Positions 34,855 to 46,079 of a stretch of DNA of 64,000 nt are shown piece by piece. The notes under the pieces were generated by a model that was given only the letters and a program-made list of their open reading frames with translations, searched no databases and was not told the origin of the DNA. Position 1 is the first letter of the stretch; each line of letters opens with the position of its first letter. The stretch lies in assembly GCA_963693305.1 (NCBI GenBank), contig OY855903.1, forward strand, positions 51,235,150-51,299,149, read 5' to 3'. Source of the stretch: Meandrina meandrites. Lineage: Eukaryota > Cnidaria > Anthozoa > Scleractinia > Meandrinidae. The translations under genes and the position numbers were made by a program.

Positions 34855-35397
34855 TTGAATTGATATAACTATTGCACAGACAGGAACTGTTGCTTGCTGA
34901 TAACAAAGTCTTGCACTGTTTAACCTACAAATAATATTTATCGCAACACCACATGACTCCTAAATGCTGTGTAATATTGCAGGCAAAGTGACTAATGTCT
35001 GGCATAATTTGAATTCCACTATGTTCTAATTTCTGAAAATTTAAAAAAGTAAATAATTTTTTGGGGAATTTTTTTACAGTTTTCTTAGTCAAATTCTCTT
35101 AAGACTCCAGGAGACTTGTGATTTTGAGGTTTTATGCAGTGCCCCTTAGCACCGGCTAAGGCTACTACATGTAGTTTAAGTAAAATAAAGGGTGCAAGAT
35201 TAGTATTTTGTATTTTTGTAATTTGTTGTATTAATTATAATTATTGTAAATAAATTTTGTCAGCAGTTGTTGACCCCTCATAATGAGAAGACAATGATGT
35301 TTTTACACTAATTCTCTTGGTGGGGTGGGGGGATTCTTGTGAGATATTTCTCAGGCAAATTCAGAGATTCTTTTTAAGTTTTATTTTCAATACTTAG
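34855..35397. other. 3' flank of the transposase gene
   Basis: AT-rich; AATAAA at 35,184-35,189 and another AATAAA-like site near 35,240. No further gene. Confidence 0.5.
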
Positions 35398-36075
35398 CAG
35401 GCCACATTGGCTCAATTGACCAAATTGATTCAAATGACCAAACTGGCTCAAATGACAGATTTGATTCAGGTTTGTGAGTCAGTTAGGTCATTTGAGTCAG
35501 GTTGGTCATTTGAGCCAGACTCAAATGACCAAAGTGGCTCGTGTACACAAACTACCTCAAATGATGCAATTGCCTGAAATGACCCATCTGAATTAAATGA
35601 CCCAACTGATTCCAATGACCCATCTGACTCAAATGACCAATCTGGCTCAAATGAAAAATCTGCTCAAACCGACTCGAATGACCAAACCGGCTATTGTATG
35701 CAAACTGTCTCAAATGATCAAACTGATTCAAATGACCCATCTGACTTAAATGACCAATCTGGCGCAAATAAAGAAAAATACTCAAGACTTCATCAAAATG
35801 ATCAGATCGACTCAAGTGACTCAACTGATTCAAATGACCAAAACGGCTCAAATGACCCATCTGACTCAAATGACCAAACCGGCTCAAATGACCAAACCGG
35901 CTCCAATGACCAAACCGGCTCAAATGACCAAACCAGCTCAAATGACCAAACCGGCTCAAATGACCAAACTGGCTCAAATGACCCATCTGGCTCAAATGAC
36001 CAAACCCGGCTCAAATGACCAAACTGGCTCAAATGACCAAACCGGCTCAAATAACCAAACTGGCTCAAATGACAC
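35398..36075. repeat. 18-bp TCAAATGACCAAACCGGC minisatellite
   Basis: About 680 bp of degenerate 18-bp units (TCAAATGACC plus variable AAACYGGC or CATCTGAC); the most regular part is 35,820-36,070. Because 18 is a multiple of three, frames such as SNDQTG repeats stay open on both strands; these have no start context or splice support and are taken as spurious. Confidence 0.92.
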
Positions 36076-36479
36076 AGCACGAAAATGGAGATTTACGGGA
36101 TATTAAAGGTGGCTTAAATCTTAAAGTTGGTTATCCAACTCTACGCCATCAAGTAAAGGTTGTTAAAAGGTTGTCAACCTGACATTTACGCTACCATGCA
36201 TAAACCTGGCGTAAATGTGGCTTAAATGCTTCAATCTCTTTAAGCAAGCTTTAAAAATGAGTGTTAAGCTGGTTTAAACGTCAGCTTTAAAAAATGTTAA
36301 GGTAGCATAAAGCTGATTAAATCCAAATTTAAGCCAGCTTTACTTCAGCTTTCCACCACAGTTATGTTTCCAGTATACAAATCAGTATTCGTGTGCGCCA
36401 TGACAATATTGTATAATTGTCAAAGGTAAAGATTGTTTCTGGCGACTTATCAGAATAAAATTTTATTCAGAAAGCTGTA
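36076..36479. repeat. Dispersed GGCTTAAAT/AGCTTTA-rich spacer
   Basis: Short motifs such as GGCTTAAA, AAGCTTTAAA and CAGCTTTA recur in both orientations across about 250 bp, giving much self-complementarity. No gene. Possibly an old MITE, but edges are unclear. Confidence 0.4.
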
Positions 36480-36852
36480 AGGTTAAGACTTACATGTAAG
36501 AACAGTTGATAAAGTAATGTGTCAGTATCAGTATACACATGTACCCTGAAAAGTACGTTGTCAAAGGTACACTTAAAATTGCCTTTCAGTAACTTTTTGA
36601 GATGAAATGTAGCCTTAGATAAGTAAGTTTAAAGTTTTAGAATACTTGGAGCAAAGGTAAATATACTGATACCCTTACACGTAGTGTACGGTTACGTGTA
36701 ATCGCTAGTATACATAAGAATACGGAATCAAACGTAAACTGTTCATTACACAGTCCTTATACATCAACGTCCTTATATGTCAGTATTTCTTTCCGTATAC
36801 GTTATGTGTACGGGCTCATTATACCCCCTTATATTTGTTATTTCATGCAGTG
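36480..36852. repeat. CACTA right end: subterminal repeats and TIR
   Basis: Repeated CAGTATAC, CCTTATA and GTATACG motifs, ending CCCTTATATTTGTT then ATTTCATGCAGTG. These mirror the left end: 13 bp exact, then imperfect matching (GTATAAGG against ATATAAGG). Confidence 0.85.
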
Positions 36853-37518
36853 AAAAGTGAATCCACTCAACTCATTCTCTTGTGTTACAGGTAGTCTTCC
36901 AACAAGAATTCTTAGAAATTTTTTAACTTCCTTCAATTTATGTTAATAGCCCTAAATTGGCTTTAATACAGAAATTTTTTTTATTACTGGAAAACCATAA
37001 AAAAATGTCACAGTCAATATTTCTAAATCATTCGTTTTGTTGCCGTTAAAAATTAAGCTTCAATGTAAGAAAATCTTTTGTCCTCGACAACAAAACAAAA
37101 GCGTTCGATATTTGAATATTTGTAGATCAGTTGAGATATTGCATTTCCAAATATACATGTATACGCATACGGTATATTCCTCGCCGGCGCTCCGTTCAAT
37201 TCATGTTTCATAAAAATATGAAGTCTTCCTTTAATGCAAGTCAGTAACCAATATCACCACTGAGTTGCGTCGCGTATGTCCGCTTATGAAGACTTCAGGA
37301 TACACTTTAAAATATAAAGAATCCCGTGACTTGTCTGCCACACTGCGTACACACGTGTAGTAACAGCTTACCTTCCGAATATCTAAAGTACACATTAAAA
37401 AACTCGTATTTATGGGTTCAAACAGGCATTTACCAGGGGACATTTTCTTACCAGACAGGTGGTTTTACAGCCAACTGATAATTGCTGATGATTGACGAAC
37501 AAACGAAGCTTCAAGTCT

Positions 37519-37567
37519 GGCCTGTTGGTCTAGTGGTATGATTCTCGCTTCGGGTGCGAGAGGTCCC
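37519..37567 (+). pseudogene. tRNA-Pro(CGG), T arm and acceptor 3' half deleted
   Basis: 49 nt: GGCCTGT through GCGAGAGGTCCC with loop TTCGGGT (CGG), then straight into attgaatgc, the normal 3' flank of the Pro genes at 10,713 and 59,036. The deletion ends share a run of C. Cannot form a tRNA. Confidence 0.88.
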
Positions 37568-37871
37568 ATTGAATGCTATTTTGAGTTCCAACATGGTTTT
37601 GTGACGTCACGGCGGCCATATCGTTATTACAAAGATGAAACAGTAACATTTATCTGGAACAAAAAAGGTAATTTTTATGAAAGAAGTCGCAATAGCCTTC
37701 TAGACTAAAACACTCCCTTACCATTTTTAATTTTTTTTTTTCTGAAACTAGTTCTTTCCACAACAGAAAGGAAATAAACAAGATAAATCACGTCTGATCC
37801 TCTTAGATCGAAAGGTTGTTATTGTACATGTAGAAAATACTAGTTGAGATGCTAAGGCTATAAAAACGAAT

Positions 37872-37922
37872 TGGAGAATCTGGGTATTTATCCAGGTGCT
37901 CTAACATTTAAATGAATACCCC
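37872..37922 (-). pseudogene. tRNA-Ala remnant lacking anticodon arm
   Basis: Inverted counterpart of 10,357: acceptor ends and a decayed D arm, with GAGCACC joined directly to the T arm TGG-ATAAATA-CCC. Confidence 0.72.
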
Positions 37923-38044
37923 AGACACGCCTGCTGTCTATTGCAACTTGTTGAGAAACCTGGAAGAATGTCCATTTATGCCACTGGAATAAATTTAAAA
38001 TGACTTCTCTACGAAAGAAGCTCTTTCATAAAAAAAATGCTAAC

Positions 38045-38940
38045 ACTTACCGCAGGAAAACACGGTAATTTACAGAAAGTTCTGGCACTAAGATGATGCA
38101 TCCGTAACACCAAGTTTCGTCTTTTGATCCCAACCACGTAGAGATATCCAACATTGCTTTGCTTGGCGCAATGTAACAGACGATTTTTCTTTCCATTCCA
38201 AGTCGAAAATGGCGAAAAACAGCAGTAACACTGGTTGGAATAAAGGACGCTCCAAACACAAGATTAACTGAAGACCCTGTTGGGTATGCTGCTTTCAGGC
38301 GTAAGTGCAGTTCTTAGGTAAAACACTCTTACAATTTTACTGTAGCAAAAGCTGATAAGGAAAGGAAAGGAAAACAAAAATGATGTAAATGGGTATGTGA
38401 ACTCCGCTTAATCGCTGTATGTATGGAGGCAAGCCGCCGTCTTGAAGCAGTAGTCTGTATGAGAAACCAATGGAATGTTTAATGTAACAGACGAAATCCA
38501 TATTCCGATTATTGCGTATCGAACCGTTTCTCGCGTTAGCTGCAACATCTTCAGAAGTCTTCGCATGGCGTTATAACGCTCTATTGCAAAAATTGTAAGC
38601 GTAAATACGGAGGTAACTGTCTATGTGAGAGGACATTGAAGCTGAAAAAGAATGTACAAAGAGCAGTTCCCTGGTTCCAACAACTCCATCTGCATTGAAG
38701 TACCCTCCTCATTAGTGGGATGAGGGGAAAACAATAAAACAGCAAACTCCTGATGTCGGCGGCTGCAAGATTTCCCAGCAAATAATTTTGCTCAGTGTGA
38801 ACCGTCTGACTTCTCTTGATTATTAACAGGACTGAAATGTTTCTAGCGATTCCTGCTCCAACTACAACAGTAGATGCAGCAGTAGGTAGTTTAACTGACT
38901 TGTTGAGTACTAGTAAATAGTGCACCGTCAGATAGGTACC
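38045..38940 (-). pseudogene. Rhodopsin-like GPCR pseudogene, copy 2
   Basis: Reverse-complement copy of 9,340-10,250. This copy keeps TM1-like residues (VVVGAGIARNISVLLIIKR) in frame with NYLLGNLAAAD, then loses the TM3 frame near 38,630. The 3' part (LVFGASFIPTSV) is at 38,047-38,259. Confidence 0.6.
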
Positions 38941-39239
38941 TGTCGTCTTCTTGTTTTACTATAGAATCGAAGTTGTTTTGTTACAAAAGTTAAGCCGAGG
39001 AGTGCATGGACATGAACTCTTGGTTATTAGCAACACAGTGTACTCCCTTTCATCAGGTTGTGCTAAGAGAAGTACGCGCTTATGATAAGTAAAGAAAGAA
39101 AGAAAGGTATCAACGCGTTTTTCGTGCCACTGTTGCAATTTTTGTCGGCAATTGATAGTGTATAATTTTAAAAAGGGAAAAAGCAGGTGCGTTAGGCCCC
39201 TTAAGGTAGTGTTAAATTAAAAGTTACAAGTCGTGAGCT

Positions 39240-39312
39240 GGGGAATTAGCTCAAATGGTAGAGCGCCCGCTTAGCATGCGGGAGGTACCGGGATCGACAC
39301 CCGGATTCTCCA
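39240..39312 (+). tRNA. tRNA-Ala-AGC: tRNA-Ala(AGC)
   Basis: 73 nt with every stem paired: GGGGAAT/ATTCTCC, CCCGC-TTAGCAT-GCGGG, CCGGG-ATCGACA-CCCGG. The only fully intact Ala(AGC) in the window. Confidence 0.96.
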
Positions 39313-39326
39313 TTATTCTCCTTTTT

Positions 39327-40712
39327 ACGACTGTTTTTTGCGTATGCAAAACGGGAGTTACGGAATTAGTGGCGAGTTGAAGCCATCCTTCCTCCATTCC
39401 TTCATTCCTTCAGTCGATCAGATGTAAACAAAAGGCCGTTGACAGATGGTTGGCAGAACTACGTGTAACGCTACTCTGTGTTTGACGTTGCGGTTTATTC
39501 TTGGTTTGCATGTGACGTCATAAAATTTTAAACTCATTATTGTGAGGTCTTCTGATTTTTTTTCTACACTAGGTTGAAGATGACCTAGAAAAAATCGTTG
39601 TGCAAGTTTTTAGTCTTGTAGTGTCTGTCGCTTCAAAAATACAGCATTTTGAATTTCCTAATTTTAACATTGCGTGACACGGAGATAGTGGCCGCGACAA
39701 AGCTGTAATGGTTGAAAAAAGGTCTCCTCTTATGGTTTTCAGCACTTAAAACACTCTTAATTCTTAGGAGATGTGTTTATGCGCATATATAAGAGCTCAC
39801 GAGCGAAGAGAAAGCGCTTTCATCGTAGAAATGAATTTCAGATGATTTGGCGGCCATTTTGGTTTAGTAAAGTTGTACACCAACATGGCGTCTCCATACA
39901 AAGCTCTATAAAATTTCGTGAAACGTTTCGGCAAATAACTCAGAAACGGCGCATCACAGAGACCTGAGACTTGGAGAAGTTTTTCCAGTGTAGGTCTGTT
40001 ATAACATTTCATTTTCTTAGCTTCTGTCATTGAACGGTTTCTAATTTATTTTTTTATGGCGTGACAGTGCAAGCCAGCAATTAACACTGATGACAGACTA
40101 TTGTACTTTAGGCGCTGATGGTTTTGTTTTGATGGGTATGTGATGATAATTTGAAAATCGATTGTGAACATATTTTATTTTTATTTTACCTTAAATCAGG
40201 TGTATGTTGTTTCTGCCCTATAGAAAAATCAACAGAATTTTCTTGTTTGCATGTGACGGTGAAAGTGTAATTGAAAGCGAAGTTTGTGTAATCGCCAGCT
40301 GACAGAAGATTATCAGTGTCACGCGACAAAGGTCAACCTAGCCGATTTCAAAATAAATTTTATGCGACGCTTAATCTTCACAGCAATCAAAGAATACAAG
40401 ATCAAACTTATCATGCTCATGGCACTATCACATTACACATTCCGGAAATTGAACGTCAATCGTACACGCTGTACAGGGAAAATAGTGTACACACGCTAGC
40501 ACGAAAACACGCAAACTTGAATTTGTCTGCTTGGAGCTTGCTTCTTTTACAACCAATGCAAAACAAAATGAAAAACAACGTAAATCCGTATAGATCTTTA
40601 CAAGTGATGCACGTTCGACTTCGACGATTTAATTCGTCACTTGTTAAATAAAAGCGACAAGAACTCGCACGAACACATTAAACGTTGACGTCATCGCTTA
40701 CAAAACAGTCGT
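39327..40712. mobile_element. Possible 1.39-kb insertion with ACGACTGTTTT ends
   Basis: Sequence unique in this window, placed in tRNA-Ala flank that is continuous elsewhere (compare 14,170 and 8,945). It starts ACGACTGTTTT and ends AAAACAGTCGT, an exact 11-bp inverted repeat. No clear target duplication, and about 25 extra bp lie beyond the right end. Contains only unrecognised frames (such as 40,316-40,651). Confidence 0.45.
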
Positions 40713-40730
40713 GGCCTCATAGGGCTCTTT

Positions 40731-41300
40731 GATTTAATATGCAGCGAGTAATCAGAGCCCTACAACAAGCACAAACAGCGCGACAAGAAGCACAATTTTA
40801 TGATGCATACAAGGTAAAATTGAACATCCTATACCCATCCCATCACGTCATTTTCCAGTTTATTTTCGATAAAATCTTACCATGGCAACAACGAACATTA
40901 CGATAACCCCTTGTAAATTTTCATCACCAGAGTTTCTATTTCTTAGGAGAAATAAAGCCTCCATGTCGAGAACTTCTAACCATCCGCTAATCAATTGCAA
41001 TGAAAACTCTCTCAGGCACTTTCATTCTGGCATATATATATATTTTTATATAATCATTCATAAAATAATAATGTTTAGACTTTTTTTTCGTTTTTCAATG
41101 TTCTGCAAAGACGATAACGTCGTTTGAAGGGTTCTAAAAGCAGGGAGTTAAAAGCGGGAAAAGGCCAAAATAAGGAAAAATAATCATTTAATGGCAAGAA
41201 AGAGATCAACTAGGCGATTTTTTTGGAGTGCCGGCGATAAAGATATTTTATGAGAACAGAATCCCTGGCTTGTACCGGCGGATATGTGCTGGTTTGAGTA
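40731..41300. repeat. Ala flank sequence, inverted copy of 13.65-14.17 kb
   Basis: Reverse complement of the stretch between the Ala(CGC) and Ala(AGC) genes at 13,640-14,190. No gene. Confidence 0.75.
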
Positions 41301-41314
41301 CAAAACTCTAAATT

Positions 41315-41387
41315 TGGAGAATCCGGGTATCGATCCCGGTACATCCCGCATGCGAAGCGGGCGCTCTACCATTTGAGCTAATTCCCC
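41315..41387 (-). tRNA. tRNA-Ala-CGC: tRNA-Ala(CGC)
   Basis: 73 nt, loop TTCGCAT, all stems paired, variable loop ATGTA as at 13,568. Confidence 0.94.
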
Positions 41388-41390
41388 CGT

Positions 41391-41720
41391 GTTCAAACTT
41401 ATACCACGCCGCTAAAATATCACTCGCTCGCGAATCCCGCCAGCTTATTCGACTTCACACCAATCCCCTTGCGACTTAGCGGCCAAGACAAAAGCATGCA
41501 GCCGCTAAAAATATCACACGATTGCGTGTGATATTCACCCGTGATATTCAACCGTGATATTCAACCGTGTGCTTCGTTCAAACTTATACCACGCCGCTAA
41601 AATATCACTCGCTCGCGAATCCCGCCAACTTATTCGACTTCACACCAATCCCCTCGCGACTTAGCGGCCAAGACAAAAGCATGCAGCCGCTAAAAATATC
41701 ACACGATTGCGTGTTACGCC
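41391..41720. repeat. 184-bp local tandem duplication
   Basis: Two units starting near 41,391 and 41,575 carry the sequence around CCACGCCGCTAAAATATCAC, which is single in sister blocks. The join contains three short units of GTGATATTCAACC type. Confidence 0.85.
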
Positions 41721-41764
41721 AGATACGCATGCTGGGTAGTACGATTATTTTGCAAATAGAAGTA

Positions 41765-42208
41765 CAGTAATAGCCCACGTATAAGAACCTGGGTTTTAAG
41801 AACCTGTTAGGCTAAAATTTTCATTTTAAACACCCTCCACATAACAACCTATTTAGGCTAAAATTTTAAGTTAGGTTCTTATCAGTGGGTTGCTGTAAAA
41901 GTGTATAGGTAGAAACTGCTGAATTAAAATCATCACCTATTTAAAAGTAGCTTGACAAAACTTTTTTTTTCTTTGAAGCTTTTTAGTACCATTTTGTATG
42001 TCTATTGTGTTTGCTATTCAAATAATTCCCCAAGTATTTGCAAGTACTGTACTCTACTACTCTAGTATATTCAGATGAAATTCATATGAAAATATAAGAA
42101 CCTATTTTAAGAACCTTGGTAACCTAAATTTGCTTTAAGTACCATTTATATAAGAACCTATTTAGGCTAAATTGAAAAATTCAGGTTCTTATACGCGGGC
42201 TATTACTG
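41765..42208. mobile_element. MITE with TA target duplication, copy 3 (inverted)
   Basis: 444 bp, TA on both sides, CAGTAATAGCCC termini. Orientation follows that of the surrounding inverted block, and it shares the extra AACCTGGGTTTTAAG segment with copy 2. Confidence 0.85.
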
Positions 42209-42550
42209 TACTGTAGTGGGCTTAATTTCACTCCGTGGATTGATCAGTCAGTTCTCGTAAACTCCCAAGGGAATACTCTGCCTTGTGGGCGACGAATACG
42301 TCACCCCAAGGAAATACGAACGTGTCAACACTTGCGGTTTGATGGCGAGTGTTTGTAATACTGCTGTTTAAAACCAATCAAAACGGAACTTTCGAGAGTT
42401 GCTTGTTCGGTCAAGCTTGCGCAGTAAGGAACGAGGACTCTAGGTACGAGTTTACGGGGAAAAACTTTGCAGTGCAGCCACTGTGTAGAGCATGCGCCTT
42501 TTTGCTGAAACAAAGGATTGAGGTCGTTTGCTCTCTTTGCCATCAATGAA

Positions 42551-42621
42551 GAGGAAGATTGATCAGATAGTAGAGCACTTGCTTTGCACAAGTACGACCG
42601 GAATCAATACCTTATTACACG
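42551..42621 (+). pseudogene. tRNA-Ala(TGC)-like relic
   Basis: Inverted counterpart of 18,857; T region GAATCAATACC, acceptor 3' strand ATTACAC. Confidence 0.58.
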
Positions 42622-42788
42622 CTACGCTATTTTTTTGAGTTTACGAATTAAAACATCTGAACATACGCCTGCTAATATGTATTTGATTAACCACGCGCTA
42701 TCTCCCTGAAGGATTGTAAACAAAATACAAAGCCTTCTTGGAGTTCGCATCTGATATAAATATTCTCACAACTTACCTATCAGCGTTT

Positions 42789-42861
42789 GGCCAGTTAGCT
42801 CACTCGGCAGAGCGTGGTGCTGATAACGCCAAGGTCGTGAGTTCAAGCCTCGCACGGACCA
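42789..42861 (+). pseudogene. tRNA-Ile(GAT), acceptor mutated
   Basis: Anticodon arm TGGTG-CTGATAA-CGCCA and T stem pair (one weak end), but the 5' acceptor GGCCAGT faces ACGGACC with two mismatches, shared with 18,617. Likely impaired. Confidence 0.75.
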
Positions 42862-43400
42862 CTATTCGAAATTTTACTTTTCTATATTTTCTATGAGAGC
42901 GTTTTGTTAGTGAATAAGAGTTTGGGGATCGTTTAAGTCTTTTTTGTTGAGGTTGTTGTTGTTTAAACAAAGTTAATCAAACGATTAATTCTCTGAATGA
43001 TATCCCCTAAGCAAAAACAGTATGTTTTTTCAATATCTAGTTACGATAGCGCCACGAAGACTCCTATCACTTTTCACTATACTACTAATGAGTATTTGCA
43101 ACTTCCATCTTGAAATTTGGCAATGCGTTGGTCTCATGACTCGTCTTCAGTAAACATTCTTTAATATTACTAGGCGCTACTTTTCTTTCAAGACTTGCTT
43201 TCCTCCTTTTTTAATTCACACCTAAAATTATCTAAACAGCGACCGTAAAAGAACTCAGAAGTAACACAAAAAGGAAAGGAGTGGAGAATGGCAATGAATG
43301 TTCGAAAAGGAGCTCGAGTTTTTCTTAAATATATTCTTAAGTAGAACAACATGATAGTAACTATTGGAATGATTTTTCTATTGACTAAAGCAAAACGCAA

Positions 43401-43419
43401 CGTCCCCGGGTGGGCTTGC

Positions 43420-43474
<55 letters not shown>
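43401..43474 (-). tRNA. tRNA-Asn-GTT: tRNA-Asn(GTT), T-loop mutated
   Basis: All stems pair and the loop is CTGTTAA, but the T loop is TGCAAGC in place of TTCAAGC. This changes position 55, normally pseudouridine, and damages the B box, so transcription may be weak. Confidence 0.85.
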
Positions 43475-43697
43475 TTGTTAGTATTTTTGAGCATTTTTTT
43501 ATGTGATAAGGGGTTGAGAGTTCATCACATTTCATTATGTTGATGAAACTCGGCTAGGAAATTTATTTTCTGTTAGAACTGTATGACGGAAGAGGCAGTC
43601 AGCTCTGGATAGCACGACACAGAACAGGTGTCACACTATCAGCGAATCAGAGGAGTAGCAAATTAACGCCTTTATCAAAAACTATTTCTTCAAGCTT

Positions 43698-43769
43698 GGC
43701 CTGTTGGTCTAGTGGCATGATTCTCGCTTAGGGTGCGAGAGGTTCCGGGTTCGACTCCCGGACAGGCCC
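43698..43769 (+). tRNA. tRNA-Pro-AGG: tRNA-Pro(AGG)
   Basis: 72-nt intact cloverleaf, GGCCTGT/ACAGGCC; variable loop AGGTT in place of AGGTC. Joins the Thr-Val block that follows. Confidence 0.95.
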
Positions 43770-44879
43770 AAAAAAACATTTTTGAACTAGGAGATGATGT
43801 CGGGTGGATTTCGACGTTTTGCATATGGTGGATTTGCTTTTTTGAGACGCGGATTAGTTACTGCTATTGATGTTTTGTTAACGCAAAATGTCGTTTTCGT
43901 TGTAATTTGTAACGTCTTGATTGACAGGCTTTATATGCCTGTGAATAGATAGTTCTAACATTTATTTATTTTTCCTTTTCAGTTCAAAAGGTCGCGATAG
44001 GATGGACCCAATTTTGCCTTCACGACACAATCAAACACGTACACACGTCAAGATTGTGATGCATGGCCGTGTTGGACAGCCAGGCCCACGATATGCATTT
44101 ATTTGACACATCAGTAGGATACATAGACTTTCAATAAAGTCCTTCGCCTTGATTATGGCCAAAAGCACTATTTAAACTCGTGAGGTCGACTTGTAGCAAG
44201 TCTATAGGATACAGCAAACACGGATAAAGTTACATCCAAAGCTTATATGCACCACAGCTGGGCACGTTACCCCTACAAACTGCTACAGGGAAAAATAGTG
44301 ACAGAGAACCAATGCTATGGTGCAACATTTCCAAAAAACGAAGTAAAAATTAAGTAAGTGCAAATAAAAGACGAAGAATGTCACAAGTTTTCGACGCACT
44401 CTTTTAAACGGCAAAGTATTAATTTATGTTAATTGCGATCAACAAAATTTAGATATTGAGGACCAATGTAATTTCTCCACTTCGTTATTTGGTAGGAGCA
44501 AAAAAATGATAAGACCATAATTACTCGTCCGTATCCTTATTTACTTTTAACTTTATGAAAATGTTTCTGTACCCTGGCTAACAAAGGCTTTTCTGGATGC
44601 GATTGTAGGTGGGTGGATTGGTCAGCCAGACTCAATTGGCGTGGCGAGGCCATAAGAAAGGAACAGCCACTTTTACTGGCTCATCGTTTGCTTGGACTGG
44701 ACCGATCAATGAATCAGAGCCTTTGACACCCATGAATAAGTCCTCGGAGACCTTAATTCGAATTAATGAAGCCTCGCTTATTGCTGAAAAGTATGCCAAA
44801 CACTTGACATGAAGTACTTCAAGGAACTAATCTTTAGTTTGACTGAACTTTAATCACGTTGCTAATAACATATACATAT

Positions 44880-44953
44880 GGCGCCGTAGCTCAGTTGGTT
44901 AGAGCGCCTCTCTAGTAAACAGGAGGTCATGGGTTCAAATCCCATCGGTGCCT
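44880..44953 (+). tRNA. tRNA-Thr-AGT: tRNA-Thr(AGT), anticodon-stem mismatch
   Basis: Loop CTAGTAA. The stem is CCTCT facing ACAGG, with C-C at pair 30-40 where sisters have G-C. Other arms are consensus. Confidence 0.88.
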
Positions 44954-45371
44954 TTTAATAAATCTCTTTGTATATATTTTGAACCTTACGTACCTTACAA
45001 AAATTGCATTTCTTAGTTTCAAATGAGTAAAAATACACAATTGACTTTGACTGTGGCGCTATAGGATAACACAATGACTTTTCTACCAAAAAAGCAGTGA
45101 AATTTTTATCATAAAGCACTCACTTTCCAAGGCGAATCTTTGAACCCACAGGGTTTCTTGTTAAGAAAGCTAATTACGACTATTTTAATATATCTTATTA
45201 TCTCTCTGCCAGCCTGATCGCGTCTAAATTTTCATGAATCTGACAAAAATGTCTGAATAAGAATTAGAGAAATAAATTGTTGCCAAAATGGGGAAGAATA
45301 GACTTACAAAGAAAGGTACATTTCTAGAATACAACAAGGCCTCCTAATCTGAACCATTGCCATTCACCGTC

Positions 45372-45444
45372 GTTTCCGTAGTGTAGTGGTTATCACGTCC
45401 GCCTCACACGCGGAAAATCGCCGGTTCGAGTCCGGCCGGAAACA
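45372..45444 (+). tRNA. tRNA-Val-CAC: tRNA-Val(CAC)
   Basis: 73 nt, all stems paired, loop CTCACAC; variable region AAATC in place of AGGTC. Confidence 0.93.
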
Positions 45445-46079
45445 CGCTTTAGCGTTTGTTTAGTATACTTTTTTCCAATTTTTAATGCAACTTTTAAGAC
45501 ATTACAAAAAAAATAAGGAAAATTAGACGAACATCGTGGTGAACGCCATTGCGGTAAGCAAGGTCACGGTAACGAAAATCGCTGTGACCAAGATCGCGGT
45601 GAGGTATCGAACGTTTTCATATGACGTCAAGGCAGCCATAGAACCCATGCTTGCCAGGAGCCAGCGTTTATTTGTAATAATTGCAAGGACAGCAAATGCT
45701 TTCTAAGTTTTTTTTTAACAATTGAAATAAGAAAATGCTCGCAATGCATGCTTTTGACATAGCTGTAATTATCTCATCACCCATTGCTTCACTACGTTTC
45801 ACATTTGTAGACATTTTTAAAATTTCATCGTCAAGTTAAGTTATGCATTGGTTAGCGGAATTAGAAACAAAAGTTTACGACCCAAGGAAGGAAACGAGGA
45901 AAAATACGGGGAACGATGTAGGGGATCTCCCTAATAAACGGAAGTTGTGGAACTGGCTGTACCTGCAAATGCTATACACATATTTTTTTTAAGAAATTTT
46001 TTCTCGGTTGTCACACGTTAATGCCGCGCACGTCTGGCTCTGCTGTTCAGTGCGAGAGATGTCAAGCAAAGAAATAAAC

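Larger units (their letters stand above)
25619..36852 (+). mobile_element. Complete CACTA (EnSpm-type) DNA transposon
   Basis: 11,234 bp bounded by inverted CACTGCATGAAAT/ATTTCATGCAGTG termini and a 3-bp AAA direct duplication (25,616-25,618 and 36,853-36,855). CACTA-like ends and 3-bp duplications are diagnostic for this superfamily. The uninterrupted site is in this window at 62,090-62,092. Contents: subterminal repeats at both ends, an accessory gene (-), a divergent TNP2 transposase (+), an inverted repeat between their starts, a nested MITE and a minisatellite. No frame disruption is seen in either gene model, so it may be autonomous or recently active (inference). Confidence 0.93.
36853..39312. 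repeat. Array block after the CACTA insertion; copy at 62.09-64.0 kb
   Basis: Continues the Thr-Val block interrupted at 25,618 and is almost identical to 62,090-64,000. Holds a truncated tRNA-Pro, an Ala remnant, a GPCR-like pseudogene and, at its end, an intact tRNA-Ala(AGC). Bases 36,856-37,518 include a 70-codon minus-strand frame (37,231-37,443), identical at 62,468-62,680, of unknown nature. Confidence 0.88.
43770..45895 (+). repeat. Thr-Val tRNA block, copy 4
   Basis: Same structure as copies 3 and 5. Passes into large block B at about 45,900 through a short GGAAACGAGGAAAAATACG junction that lacks the octamer minisatellite of copy 1. Confidence 0.9.

Noticed and set aside
35398..36075. 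Possible CRISPR-like array
   Set aside because: Degenerate head-to-tail units without unique spacers of constant length, in a eukaryotic transposon.
35552..36106. Repeat-protein frames on both strands (SNDQTG and similar)
   Set aside because: The 18-bp minisatellite length is a multiple of three, so frames stay open by chance; no start context or splice sites.
36076..36479. Separate MITE
   Set aside because: Self-complementary motifs are present, but no clean terminal repeats or target duplication could be placed.
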